DNA from: Allantophomopsis cytisporea
Taxonomy: Eukaryota; Ascomycota; Leotiomycetes; Phacidiales; Phacidiaceae
Reading direction: 5' to 3'
DNA length: 64,000 nucleotides
Assembly (NCBI GenBank): GCA_024752435.1
Contig: CP103037.1
Coordinates: 2,418,001-2,482,000 of the forward strand
The notes under the pieces were generated by a model. That model had not been told where the DNA came from and did no database searches. It was given only the letters and a program-made list of their open reading frames with translations. Shown here piece after piece: positions 12,757 through 25,247 of the stretch (its first letter is position 1; each line of letters begins with the position of its first letter). The position numbers and the translations under genes are program-made.

Positions 12757-12811
12757 ACTCATGCTCAAGCTCATGCTCAAGCTCATGCTCATGCTCAGAC
12801 TCGGGCTCATG
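12757..12811. repeat. GCTCAT/GCTCAA tandem repeat
   Basis: About nine hexamer units alternating gctcat and gctcaa, some diverged at the right end. Simple tandem array in non-coding DNA. Confidence 0.85.
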
Positions 12812-13066
12812 GACACGCCCAAGATCATCCCTGTGCTGTATCAATTGTCGTATAGGAAGAGAAGAAGTCAGCAGCAGAGGAATAATGATCATCCAACCTT
12901 GGACCCGTGCTTGTTCTTTCTTCTTGATTTTAAGAGGCTGAGTCTCTACTCAATCAGGGCATTTCAAACCCTACATTCGCAGTAATTAGAGAGTGAAGAG
13001 ACAACCAGGTGTCGACGAAAGGCGGGTGGGAGGAATCCTTCATCAGCTCTCCCAACTGCATCCTCC

Positions 13067-13101
13067 CTTCACTTCACTTCACTTCACTTCACTTCACTTC
13101 A
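13067..13101. repeat. (CTTCA)n microsatellite
   Basis: Seven near-perfect copies of a five-base unit, cttca, in non-coding DNA. Confidence 0.9.
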
Positions 13102-13768
13102 GGGATAAAATACCATCAAAACCGGTGCTTGAAACAGTCCACTCCACGATTAATGTCAATGTCGGTATGAACTTACATACTCTGCCATGTAAGTACGTAC
13201 AGTCTCTCTATGCATGTATGCAGCATGCACGTAGTATTGATATGTACATGGTGAGTTTGTAATTTGAACATTCGAAAAGAGCTAAACATAAGCTTGCTTG
13301 ATCGGCCCAGTCAATTGCTCATTTGGGGATGTCAGGGTTGCAATGACGAACACGACGAACACACGAAACCCCCCAGCCTTTGGAGCGCCTCGCGAATCAT
13401 CGTCCCTTCCTTCAGACCAATATGGATAATTTTTTACACCAAGCACCAGCACCAACACCAATACCAGAGACAACTACAGCCAAAATAACTTGATGAAGAG
13501 AAGTTGGTAGCTCCATAGAGACTGATGAGGATCTAACTAGAAACTTGTAAAGAGTAACGGCATACGGCTTACCGTCTTCTACTCTGACTCCTCTAACTAC
13601 TCTACTCGCTCGCTCTGCCAATGTTTATTCTGTCCTCCGCCACTTCATTCATTCATTCCCTGCATATATACCTAACTACTGTTCAGTTCCCCCTTCCACC
13701 CCATTCCCTCAAAATCAAGAAGGAATTTCACTTCTTCTTCTCATTCTATTTACATCGCATTCACCGTC

Positions 13769-16104
13769 ATGAGCAGCACACCAGATGACATGGCCAAAGG
13801 TTAGAGATGAGATGAGATGAGATCATACTGCATTATTGGCATCGACAGAATACCCATATCTCACTTATCCTCGGGTCTCAACCCCCTATCGCCTCAGGTA
13901 TCACTACTATGCCACAACCCACTGATCCCAGCTCAAGCGATGCACCGCACACAAGTTCGCGAGCTAATGGTGGAGACACCTCCGGCGATGATGCAACTGC
14001 AGTTGAACAATTCAATACCGACAGGATAAAGAAAAATGGAGAAAATGAAGGTGTTAGAAGAGAAAACTCAGATGCCGAATCTACAAAACCACCGCAACCT
14101 ACGCTTGGGAGATCGTCCCAATATCCTTCACGAGCTGGAGCAAGACCACGAACACAACAGGACCAGAACAGGAATCCTTTCTTTGCACGACCAACCGGTC
14201 TCGGGATGGCTGGCTCTACCAATGCTCCACGATCGCAAAACCCAAGAGGTCAATCATCCCAACCTCAACAGCCTTCCGGAAGAGAACCCCATCCTCAATT
14301 GCAGTCTCTCCCCGACCGACCTGAATTTTCTCTAGCAGGATCGTACCGTCCAGTTGCCCATGAACCTGCTTACATTGACCCCGAGTATTATTCTTTAAAT
14401 CCAAATTACGACAAGCCAAAGCAGAAGCCAGTATGGGGTCTTGCAAAGCCACTTCCCCGCGTCGTGAGACCGGGTATGCGACCAGGTGTGGACAGAGCGG
14501 ATGGTAAAGGCAAAGAGGATGCGACGAAGGCCGTGCCGACGAAGGATCATGAGGCCGGCGCATATCCAATTCCTGAAGTAGAAAAGATTGCAAGTCAGAG
14601 AGATGGAGGTAAACGACAAGGCCGTGGTGCACAGAGGAAGGATAGCCGGTACTCCGCAAGAGGAAGTCGAGCTGGGAGTCGGCAGTCGGCGGCTCCACGA
14701 ATGCATTTGGATGTGCCAAAACCAGCACAAGCGCCTGTTACGCCTGCTGAAAGTAACGTTGGAAGCTTGTTTGATAAGTATGGTACACCTAAGGATGAGA
14801 AGGAGAATCCGCTGGATCATTGGGTTGCTTCGCCACAAGATGAACGAGAGAGACCGAGTGAGGCAAGCCAGGACAAGGAGGCTGCCAGGAAAATGTATGA
14901 TGAGAATATGGTTGGTGGTCAGCAACCGAGTAGGTTATCAGGTGTCAATGAGGTGCCATCAGCTGCACCGTCTGCGCGATACGATGATGATCAGGGATCA
15001 GCTGTTGCTGATGGGGATGCTGAAGATTATGAACCAGATCCTGTTGGTCTGGAAGAAGGGCATGGGTCAGGGGACTCGAAATTGGATCTGGGCTGGGTTG
15101 ATGACGATACTGCAATCGATCAATACGAAGATGCAGAGACAGAGCATGTCTACAATCATTGGGGATCAATCCGCCTCAAATGCCGAGAGCCTTTCGCCGA
15201 AGCCTTAGCAGTGAGTTGAATCCACACTTAATTATGTCCACAAGCTAACACAAAGCAGACAATGGTTGCCGTCCTAATAGGTCTGACGACGAACCTGGCC
15301 GTACAAACCTCCGCTGACACAGCCGGCGACTACCAGAGCGGCAACTGGGCCTGGGGCCTTGGAATTATGATAGGAATCTATATAGCTGGTGGAATATCTG
15401 GAGGACACCTCAATCCTGCAATCTCCATTCTTCTTTGTGTGTTTCGTGGGTTTCCAGCTAAGAAAGCGGGCATCTATATCGCTGCGCAGGTTACGGGCGC
15501 CTTGCTCGCTGGCCTCATCGCATTCGGTATCTATCGTGACGCCATCTTGAATTTCGACACAGCCGGCCTTGTAGCTGACAATACGGGCAAGAGCTTCTAC
15601 ACACAACCCGGCACATTTGTAGGGCCTGCTACCTCTATTTTTAATGAGTTCGTCGCGACCGCTATCCTCGCTTGTGCTATCCTCGCGCTCGGAGATGACT
15701 CGAACGCTCCGCCTGGAGCTGGTATGCACGCCTTTGTCGTCGGACTCATGGTTACTGTTCTCACGATGGCATTCGGTTATAACACAGGCGCCTGTCTGAA
15801 CCCCGCGCGCGACTTCGGGCCCCGTTTGGCTACTGCTATTGTAGGATATGGCGCTGAGCCTTTCACTAATTCCCATCATTGGTGGATCTGGGGACCCTGG
15901 GGCAGCACGATCACTGGTGCATTGATGGGCGGGTTTATGTATGATGCGGCTATCTTTATTGGTGGTGAGAGTCCGATTAATTATCCAAAGAGGAGGAGGC
16001 GCAGGGCACGTATGAAGATACAGAGAAGGTGGTGGAGACGGATTGGTGATGGCAGGAAGGTGAGAGAGTTGGAGGAGGGGATTAAGAAGGAGATGGATGA
16101 TTGA
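13769..16104 (+). CDS. Aquaglyceroporin with long N-terminal extension (Yfl054-like)
   Basis: Three exons, 13769-13799, 13898-15210 and 15259-16104, encode 729 residues. Residues 1 to about 430 are a polar, low-complexity, presumably cytosolic extension rich in S, P, Q, G and charged residues. The membrane channel follows, with six predicted spans and both NPA boxes: GGHLNPA (500-502) and NPARD (629-633). Aspartate after the second NPAR is typical of glycerol-conducting members. The C terminus is strongly basic. The layout resembles the yeast Yfl054 group rather than short water channels; the likely role is glycerol or small-solute flux across the plasma membrane. The first exon is tiny (31 nt, ten codons plus one base); intron 1 contains a GATGA repeat. 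The ATG at 13909 in exon 2 is an alternative start. Confidence 0.92.
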
Positions 16105-18492
16105 TGTAATCTTGAAAACATTATCAAGAGTGGTTATGATTGGATGATGCATATGAGGCGTTTATATCTCATTTCCTATAAGAGTTTGCTTCGAGTTTCT
16201 GCGAGAAGGGGCAGAGATTAGATATGACTGTTTGCTTGTTCCTATACGGTATCTAGCGATATAATTAGATGGAGTATATCAGACTAGATGGTATTACCAA
16301 TAATATGAGTCGTGTTCGAGGTTATCCTATTGCTATTATTTGGCGCCTGACTTGGTGTATCTGAAGCACGGTGTTTTGGTGGAATTGGAGGCATTCCAGC
16401 CTATTTCACCTCTCGAGGACTTGTTTATTTAGTTCTTTGCGATTTGGAGGAGCACAGGATACCTACTTACAGTAGTTAGGTACATTGACTTATACATAGA
16501 ACGCATCTGACATTACGTATGAGTACTCACAGAACTTGATCGCAGTTCCGTATTTTGATTTCCAGCTCAGTCTTTATCGAGGGGTTCTTCATTTCAAATC
16601 TTGGATATTTCGACGAGATCACTGCTTTCGGACTTTCTGGCTGGCGAGCCAGGCAGCTGGTGAAGTCTTTAGCCTTCTGCCGATTGCGAATTCGGAAGTG
16701 GTCCATACATCCTGCGCTGAGATAGAGCGGAAACCAAGAGTATATAGTGGTAGCATCCAGTAGTTTCAGACTTATACTTTTCGTTTCATGGCAGTACAAG
16801 AGCCCACTTCTCTTCTTCTTTTGCAAAACCGTGTTTGGAGCAATGGAATAGACAGAGCCATACCCATCGATCACGTTTGATACTACTTATCCTAAGCCAT
16901 ACTTTGAGGCTGAAATATAGCATTGTGACATTTTCAACGGATGATAAATGTCACATTTATGACACCCGTGCAGAATATATAAGAGAGTAGCGTCAATGCC
17001 CGCCCGATGTTCCTCCTCGCAAGTATTTTCAACTTGTTATGATCACCTCATCTTTGTGATGAATTCGTCATCCGCTGTCGTATCATTGCGATTGGTCTCA
17101 AGATCCGGAAATTGTAATACTATGGCAAGATACAGGAGAGTACATGCTTTCAGAAGATCACAATAACATCAATGAGTCGCTCGATAAGACAGATGGCTTA
17201 GAACGTGTGATTGTATCTATTTATTTCTACCTCTCCCGCTTGCTACGCTCTCAACAACTATCAGCAATAGCAGTATTGTTTAAATTCTTACGTATCCGTT
17301 TGCTGTCACTCAACATAGTACTTGCTTGCCCTGAACATTATCTTTCCGGCTCGTAGGACAGGCAAATCCGAAGGTAGAGAAGGCGTACGGGACACAACTT
17401 GTGTGTAGACTTTGAAGACTTGTGGGTAGATGAGGTTAAAGTGACCAAGATGCTGTCCCTGGGGCGATCAGACAAGTGCTGGCTATGCCGTGAAAATTTC
17501 GTTTAGAAATGCGTCGTCGACTATCCCTGTTCCTATATGCTGACTTCCATTCCAAGGGATTGGGAGCCAACAGGGATTTAACCCGCGGACCCGTAGTTCT
17601 GATCATCATGAGGAGAGAACTAGTCTACCTAGGACCTCTAATTGAATAGCCTTCAGATCTTTCCGGGAATTTTTTGCCTTAGGATGAGTAGATGGCGTGA
17701 GATACTTATGCAACAGACACCAATACAAGTTATACACTCTATTAGAAGCAATTGCCCATTACCCTTGTCAACCTTGATAGTATATCATCGATACCTTAGA
17801 ATATAGTTTTCCGCCGTTACTTCATGCAGAAGCCCTGCTTATTCTTAGCTTCTGCGTCTCTCATCCTGTGGAACATTCGAAGCTTCATAGAAGTGGCTTA
17901 AAAGCAACTGCCCCCACGATTACCCCTGGTAAATAGCTGAACAACCAAATTTTTTCGCTAGTCGACACCAAAAATGCATAGATATGAGTATGAGATACTC
18001 CAGTTGCAATGTTTTTTTTGTTCTCTCCCCCCCCCCCCTCCCAGTCTTGAATTGCTACGTCGAAGAACAAATGTCACTTACTGGTTCTTTATTGTGTAAT
18101 ACAAGCCCCTCAGCATGCAATAGCATAAGTTGGCATGGAACGCCATATTAATAAAAGGGATAAGAGAAACATGTCCACATGTTAAGATATCGAAGAGTAT
18201 ATTTCCTTAGAAACCCATGGTTGCCAGCAATTGGACCATTTATACATAACAATAGATTTGTATATATCTGAACAAAGTAAAGTTTTCTCTGAAGAAACTT
18301 ACTTTTCCGGCTTCCTATATGTGCGTCTGATCACTTATATATATATCACTTTCCAAACCCAAATAATGAAAAATGAATACTAGAAAAGGCAAAGGTTCTT
18401 TCTTAACCCAAACCACCCTCTCAAACCACCCTCTCAAACCATCCATATCCATACCATTGTCATCATCAATCATCACTCATAATTTACTGGAC
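16105..18492. other. Gap with tRNA-like relic and homopolymers
   Basis: No gene recognised. Holds a tRNA-like sequence on the minus strand near 17.56-17.63 kb and a T8/C12 homopolymer pair near 18.01-18.04 kb. The region from 18.36 to 18.49 kb would carry the GH79 3' UTR. Confidence 0.55.
18012..18038. repeat. Poly-T then poly-C run
   Basis: Eight T (18012-18019), a short spacer, then twelve C (18027-18038). Such C runs are unstable and often mis-sized in assemblies. Confidence 0.9.
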
Positions 18493-20328
18493 TTATAACA
18501 GTGTAACAAGAATAGCCTCGCTAGCCTGCACACTCACATTCGCGAGACCCTCACTCACCCATACAACCTCTGAATCATTGGCAACTTGCACACCCAATCC
18601 GTTACTAGCATACGTCCATTCATAGCCTGCCCATGTAACATTGCCGAAAGTATCGCTACCAGGACCCGTCAATTTATCGACACGAACACTAGTGGTAGTG
18701 CTCGGCACTTCGAGAATTAACTCCTGAACAGGTCTCGTGCCGGTCTGCGTGGTATTCCAAGCCTCGAGATTGATTACGGCATACTTGGCCAACTGGCCAG
18801 ATTCATACCCCGCATATGCACTCAGCCAGTCGTTGTTCAGATCGATGTTGGTGATCTGCAGTTCATCATTCAAGCCAATGAAGTCGGCCACGAAGACGAT
18901 CCCATAATAAGGTGCTCTGACGTGTGGTTCGTACTCTTCGGTTCCACTATGCTCGACCGGTTGCCAGGCTGCATAGCCGAAGCCTGTTCCTTGCTGCATG
19001 TTGACGCGCGTAATGTTCTATAGGTGTTAGAAACAGCGGTGACTGAGATGGGAAGGGAACGCACAATGTATAGTGAGTAAAGCATGAAATCTACAGTCCA
19101 GAGAGCAGAGCCGAGAACGCCTTCCAGATCATAGTTATTTCCTGATGGGTTTAGAGATGAGCCGACTTCAGCCAGAGTGAATGGAATGTTGGAGTAGTTG
19201 GCTCGGAGATAGTCAATCGGTTCGAGAAATCTAGAAAGGTTGCCAGTAACGACAGAGTGGTTCATTAGATCGGCTGATATTGTAAGTTTTTGTCTTTTGT
19301 ACATTGAAGTTATGCACACGCTTACCCTGAAGTCGGACTATCGCAGTCGAGATTGTTTGATAGCTATCAACTATTAGCATCTGATTATTCGAATACACAA
19401 CTAAATGACTACTTACAAGTGGTATGATACCGTTTTGACGGTACTGTTAATATCAATACCAGCTTCAAATGCAGCAGGTCTAACTTGATCAGTACTCTGT
19501 AAGTTTATACACGTCGCCAGGTTTCAACTTACTCGGTCCATGCACTTCCGACGCCATCGGCATAAGTCAATGCTTGAATAAGAGGCCCGGAAGGAAGGGT
19601 CAGACTGCCTGTCAAATTTCCGTGCAAATACTTCTCATAATCAAGTACATCCTCAGTGTATTCAGCCGGATCATAATCATCATCACGCATACCTTGACTG
19701 GCATAGAGATTTGGCTCGTTACCGATCTCGAGAGTGTTCAGTCTGCCAACAGACATGTTCCCCAAAGCTAATCGTGTTTGCTCGAGTGCATCATATGACG
19801 GCGATCCTTGATTCTTGGCCAACGGTACCTGAAAAGTAAAATAGGAATTTGGGAAATTTGAAAAACTCTCAAAATAGTCGGCACCGAGAACAATGCCCCA
19901 CAGGACATTTACATTGTTGGGGTTGGCGGGCTTGACTACAGGTACAACCTGTGTCGCATTATAGCTATCATGATCCCCAGAAGTACCTCCAACACGGAGT
20001 ATCATTCCTTGTCCAGTTTTTTGCTGGATCACATCGATGAGGTTTTCTGAAAAAACGTTTGGGTTCGACTTGTTGCCTATAGGACTTAGCAAGGCTCATC
20101 AGGCCAAGGAGTTGACTTACCAGCATATTGATACCACGAGGACTTTTCAAAAGCGAAACTTGGAAAAGTGTGGTCAACTATTTGCGAGGCATCACTAGGA
20201 ACACCAGGAGAAGCACTGATGGTGACAGTCTGGCTTTGTACAGTAGCGGTGGTTATTAGACCCGTCAAGATACTCAAGATGAATTGATAGATGCCGTGCA
20301 AGTTCGGGTTGATGAAAGGTTTTTGCAT
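18493..20328 (-). CDS. Secreted glycoside hydrolase family 79 (beta-glucuronidase-like)
   Basis: Six exons: 20121-20328, 19533-20076, 19417-19494, 19326-19363, 19065-19273 and 18493-19017, giving 533 residues. GH79 enzymes release glucuronic acid from glycans such as arabinogalactan side chains. Residues 1 to about 32 look like a signal peptide (start chosen at 20328 because it places a hydrophobic stretch at the N terminus). Visible motifs are LRVGGTSGD, the acid/base region EIGNEPN and the nucleophile region TLAEVGSS, followed by the C-terminal beta-rich domain. Intron 2 is only 38 nt (19495-19532), yet it is needed to keep frame. Exon 4 is 38 nt. Substrate is inferred from family membership. 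Confidence 0.9.
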
Positions 20329-20920
20329 GTTGGAGCAAGAGTCGGCACAAAAGCTTAGTAGCTGGGACGTATTAGGAAGGAGGGCGTCCATGGCGGGCCA
20401 AAGGCCTTTTAAGTGATTGCTTGTCACTTTGTGTCTCTAAGAGACGGGAAATTGCAGAAGATGAAAGTGCGGGTGACAATGTTGAAGGAATCGATAAATG
20501 ATGTGAGAGGGTAGGTTTTAGACGTCATACTACGAGTCTGTGACAGCACAAAGTTTGCATCTCTTTTTGCCAACCAGTAGACAGCAGTCCAGTAGAGCAA
20601 TTGAACGTTGTGATAATCCAGGGCTGGCGGGCTGCGGTTCTTATTTGTGGACCTGTCGTTGAAAGTGAGACCGAAAAAGATCGATTTGTGCCTTGGCAAC
20701 GCGAGGCTGATAGGCAGATGATGATACCTTAAGTGATAGTAGCAAGTGCCTGAAGATCCATCAACAGCGGTGAAAGATCAATATTGATATGCAAGGCTTC
20801 GAAATCCCTAATTTCTCTTGTGGATGCAGACTGCGTGTACTTGTCTTCTCCATGGTACAGATTGCTGGGTGTATATGTAGGGTTGCATCTTGACATGTTG
20901 TACATGTAATATACCTGAGC

Positions 20921-20951
20921 GTAGGTAGGTAATGCAAGGCTACCTACCTAC
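20921..20951. repeat. Perfect 11-bp hairpin of the TACCTACC family
   Basis: gtaggtaggta is followed, after a 9-base loop, by its exact reverse complement tacctacctac. It lies about 600 bases upstream of the GH79 start. Confidence 0.85.
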
Positions 20952-23900
20952 TATATTGATATGATAATCTTAACGGTTATCTAATCTGCACGACTGTCTG
21001 TTCGTCCGTGCAATGCATGCTCCCCTCCCGCACAAGGAGGTGGGTAGGTACCTAGGGTGTATAACGATGCTCCTATCAATGTTGTGATCATGCAAGGCTG
21101 AGAATGTCCATCATCTGCTCTGTTGGGGTGTTTGTCCAAGTGCAAACCCGGTAGACGCCCGTATGTTTATTGGTGTTACGCACGGCTTTTAACCGTGGAC
21201 TTTTTCATTGGGCCTTGAGTCGGCAGATCAGAGAAGTCGTCATTCACTCGACTTTCTTCGTCATTTCAATAATGGAGAGGATGAATAAATATATGACAAG
21301 ATCCCTCCCATTGTAGTGGTGGTGGTAGTAGTATATGGTTGAGGGTCTTGAGATGCGATGAGTTGAGATGAAATGAGGCGATGTAAGTCGATGTGAGGTG
21401 ACTCAAAGTGAGGCTGTATTCTCGCGCGGCATTCTAGTAAATATCAAATTGTTTCTCATGGCCCACAAAAATCACCTCTACATTATAAGTCTCATTAGTT
21501 TAAAGGAATCCGATTTGAATGCATTACCTCGTGCACCTCTGTATATATTCAGCTTTGCCGGCATTATTAATAGTTGCGGAGATGCACCCCGGCTGCCAGC
21601 TATGACCTGTAACATTTTATGGAATAACAAATAAGGTAAAGATAATGTAGATACCGGGTTATCTCGACTCATAAGAGCTTATTTGGAATTGGTATTCTTG
21701 CGAGACTTGATTTTTCCAGCGCTGATGAATCTGCCTTTCTCTCTACTTGCATACATGACTGCATTTGTTGGTCATGTTCGCTAGCATTGTCGTTGGCCAT
21801 AACCAACATAAGAGGTTGTTTGATGACTCGCTGACTGACTGGCGTAATCATTCCCAGAAATCTCGCCATACTTCCTTGTTCGCTTGATCCTCTGCCAACA
21901 ATCCATGCTCTCCATCCTCGGCCTCACCTGGGCGCGTGTTCTTCCTCGTCGCCTCGGGGGTTCATGCATCCTATATCATGATCTCAGATTCTCAAAGCCA
22001 CAAGCACAAATGACGCTGACAAACTTGAGTTTAGCTGTCGTGTTACTCTGCGTTCATGATGTCGTTAAACAGGGATTCAGGTTCCCCGAGGGCCCCTTAC
22101 AAATTAACTGAGTTATTATTGTTCTCCAATGAGCACAGTTGACTTAGAGCTGTATCAAAAACATTAAACAGATGTTCGTGAAAGAGTACAGTACATATAT
22201 ATTATGTACGTACCGTCCATCGAATACTAGTTAGAGCAACATTCAATCCGATTTTCTACTCTTACCTACTTGTATAAGGCGTAATAAAGATGCTGCTATA
22301 ATGGTTGGAAAATAAGAGAAAAAAACTTTAAAAAATTTAGGAGAGTTGAAAACAATGGATATACTGAGGATTTGAGGTTCTATATTCTATTTATAACTGT
22401 TTTCAATTTCAGGACATCTTCAAAAGAAGCAATTTTTGTGTTTACTGCGTTTATGTTACAATTCTAGAAGTATTAGTATACTTGAAAAGACTTTATTCGC
22501 AGCACACCTTCTTTTCCGCCGATTTTATTACTTCTTCACTGAACCATCTTGTTTATAGTTTCACGATTTTTGATTTAGGATGTTGTTCTGTCTTTGGCTT
22601 GAACTTTATACTTCAGGGCAGAGAGATTCATAAAAGCAACGATGTAGGAAATGTATGTAACCCGAGATCCGATCTACCTCGTTTCAAAGATAGATGGATT
22701 GCTTTGCTTCTATATGTGCCGATGAATCTATAGTATGAATATAACATCTACGTTCTGAAGTTCAAGCTTGAAACATATTGTATCTCAAGTTCATGATTTT
22801 GTATTTGTAAGAGGATTCTGAGTTATTGTAGTCCCTTAATTACGAAGAGCGAGAGCGAGATAACTAGAGTGTTGGCAGGGTAGAGATTAGGTACGTATAA
22901 ATTATGGTATAAGTGAGAGACTACCTACCTACATATATATTGACGATTAGTGAATAACTAGAGGATCTTAAAAGCACAGTAATGTATCGTCTTGAGCACG
23001 TTAAACATAAGAGACTCGAATCCTGAACTAAATACTACTGTTACTACGTACCTAGTGTAAGTATGCCTAGACAATAGTAATTAGTATAAGCTAGTCTCTA
23101 TCGATGCCAAAAGTTTGCGGTACAATGTCCAAAAGAAACATAAAAGCCTGCTATCCTATATTGAATTGAAACCATCAACAAAAAAGTATAGCAACAGCGA
23201 ATTTCTCGGTAAGTGTAGATCTCTGCGTGTTGAAGGCAAGTATGTTCCTAGAAACAGAGAGAGGCTATTGAGGAGTGACTTACTGGTATTATTATATCTG
23301 AGGAGTAGTTACATTTCGTAGAATTCATTAACATCAACTTAGGTGGTGCTCTCTTCTTTCGTCAACATAATTGCTAGACTTTATCTGCCAACTTTTGTCT
23401 TACATCGTTACCAGAAGCTATATGTTTTAATAATCTTGAAAAGATCGTTCAAGCCTTTTCGTTTATATATTGATAATAGAAGCTATCCCTTTCCATAATC
23501 ACGTTCTTGTCAAAGTACAAATACTCTCTTAGATAACTCAATCTACGGCAAGCTACATAACTATATGAGTAATAGATCAAAATAAGCAACTAACTAGGTG
23601 GCTGCTGTTGAGCCGAAACATTGATTAGACGAGCAGTTACAACAGTACAACTGTAAAAAAGAACTTGTTAAATACAGAGCCGATAGCTCTGTTCTGCCTT
23701 TTTCTATAGTTGACAGGCTGTGTAAATTACAGACGGAGAAGCTTTGCTATAATTTTTCAACTCTATATACTAAGTATTTTCATACAATATCTTATGCTAG
23801 CAGCTTAGTGTCTTGAGAATCCTATACAATAAGATATTTTTGTACTCCTTGTAGAAAATAAGTACTATCGACCATTATTTAGAGGTAGCTCTTCTATTAA

Positions 23901-23970
23901 AGGTAATCCGAGGTCGGTTCTATAGTGTAACATAATGTTTGTCTACGACTATATATATTTGAGATGTGAA

Positions 23971-24036
23971 GACCCTATAGGTACTGTCGTCCTACAATTG
24001 TAAAGGTTCGAATCTTATCATACGACTTTATAGGTC
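23971..24036 (+). other. tRNA-like imperfect hairpin
   Basis: Ends pair as GACC-TATA and TATA-GGTC, with an inner GTCGT/ACGAC pairing, and the centre contains GGTTCGAATC, the usual T-loop string. There is no normal 7-bp acceptor stem and D arm in register, so it is not called as a tRNA. It may be a mutated tRNA or tRNA-derived element. Confidence 0.35.
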
Positions 24037-25247
24037 TCTGATCTTGTAACTATCAACACTGTTTTGGATACCGGAAGGCTTAATCTGCATACTGCTTGTA
24101 TCAGTGGTCTTTCTGTTTATGCAAATTAGATAAGTATACCTTCGCTCTAAAGTAAGGACGTTTCATTCGGAGCTGCTATATCGACAATGATAATTATGCA
24201 GTAAATTCTCGAAACAAAAGTTATACCTAGAACATGTAACTATCCTTAAAGAAGGGGCATCTGAATACCTTGATACCTAAGTTATGGAACAAATTTTCAA
24301 TGTGTCGCGGGCGACTACCCTAAGTGAGCTTGCAAATTCTTGAACACACATGGAAACAAATTACCTCTCAACACTACAAAGAGATTATCATTTTCATTTC
24401 GACGACAGTTTGTTTACCACCTTAAATAAGTCGAGCGTATAGCATTGAAGCTTCACCATCATCTTCTACGATCTTCCGGCTCGCCTTCAACAAGCGTCTT
24501 ACGAATATTATATATAGAAGTTCAACAACTATGTACTAAATAGAAACTGTGTGGTACTGTTGGGGTTTCCCAACACTCATTTCTTAGCCATTTTTTCTTT
24601 TACATGAATACCTTACGTAACTTAGATATGTGTAACTACAACATTATTTAGCCTTGCTTTTGTTGATGAGGGCGAAATAGGATTGCTTAATCTTCGAGAA
24701 AGATAGGTTCGTCGATAGTTTTAAAAACACAGAAAGAACTAACCTACACAAGTCGTCGAGCTCTTTGGAGCTTATAAACCGTCACTTGTTATTTTACAAT
24801 GTTCTTCTTTGTCGTTTCATCAGTGGATGCCGTTATTATGAGTCGGATATACAAGGCCTAGCATTAATATTCTTCCCAAGAATACTATTCACTTTTGGTA
24901 CAACATTCATTCAGCTATCTTCTATTAATCAATCCAATTACACCTGGGTTTTATAAACCTATCGGTATAATATAAACTGTTTGGTTACCTCAAATGCATA
25001 TCTTTCAGAAAGATTGACAATATAAAATGCATTGCTTTGTGCAAACAAATCATCTTGTATAATAATAGTTCGCGTTTAGGATAATTATTTGCACTCCTAT
25101 GAGATGCCAATCTTTTCACGAACGATAGCTAATTCTCAGTAAACACCACTAAGAGTCTCTCGAATGGTTGAACAAAACTATATAGTCAAGAAGAAAACAC
25201 TCTGTACAGTATGTAATGTAATTCATACCCCAAAATCTAGCTCTAGT

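Larger units (their letters stand above)
8911..13768. other. 4.9 kb gap, mostly non-coding
   Basis: No intact gene recognised. On the minus strand between about 9731 and 10754, short protein-like stretches in different frames are separated by stops; for example a segment with VVDLKNFVFEFIVTVIREL near 9.98 kb. They could be a decayed gene or chance. Microsatellites at 12757 and 13067 are listed separately. The last ~90 bases before 13769 are CT-rich, as expected of a leader for the aquaporin gene. Confidence 0.5.
20329..25247. other. 4.9 kb AT-rich gene-free gap
   Basis: No gene recognised. The first ~600 bases would be the GH79 promoter and contain an 11-bp hairpin at 20921-20951. From about 22.1 to 25.2 kb the DNA is strongly AT-rich with only short frames, which fits a RIP-decayed repeat. 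A tRNA-like hairpin (23971-24036) and a possible LTR end (24558-24575) lie inside it. Confidence 0.6.

Noticed and set aside
14216..14925. Two minus-strand frames of 170 and 176 codons
   Set aside because: Both lie opposite the aquaporin N-terminal extension, overlap each other and have no domain features.
15274..16152. 292-codon frame on the minus strand
   Set aside because: It is antisense to the aquaporin channel domain, which has unmistakable NPA motifs; the antisense product is low-complexity.
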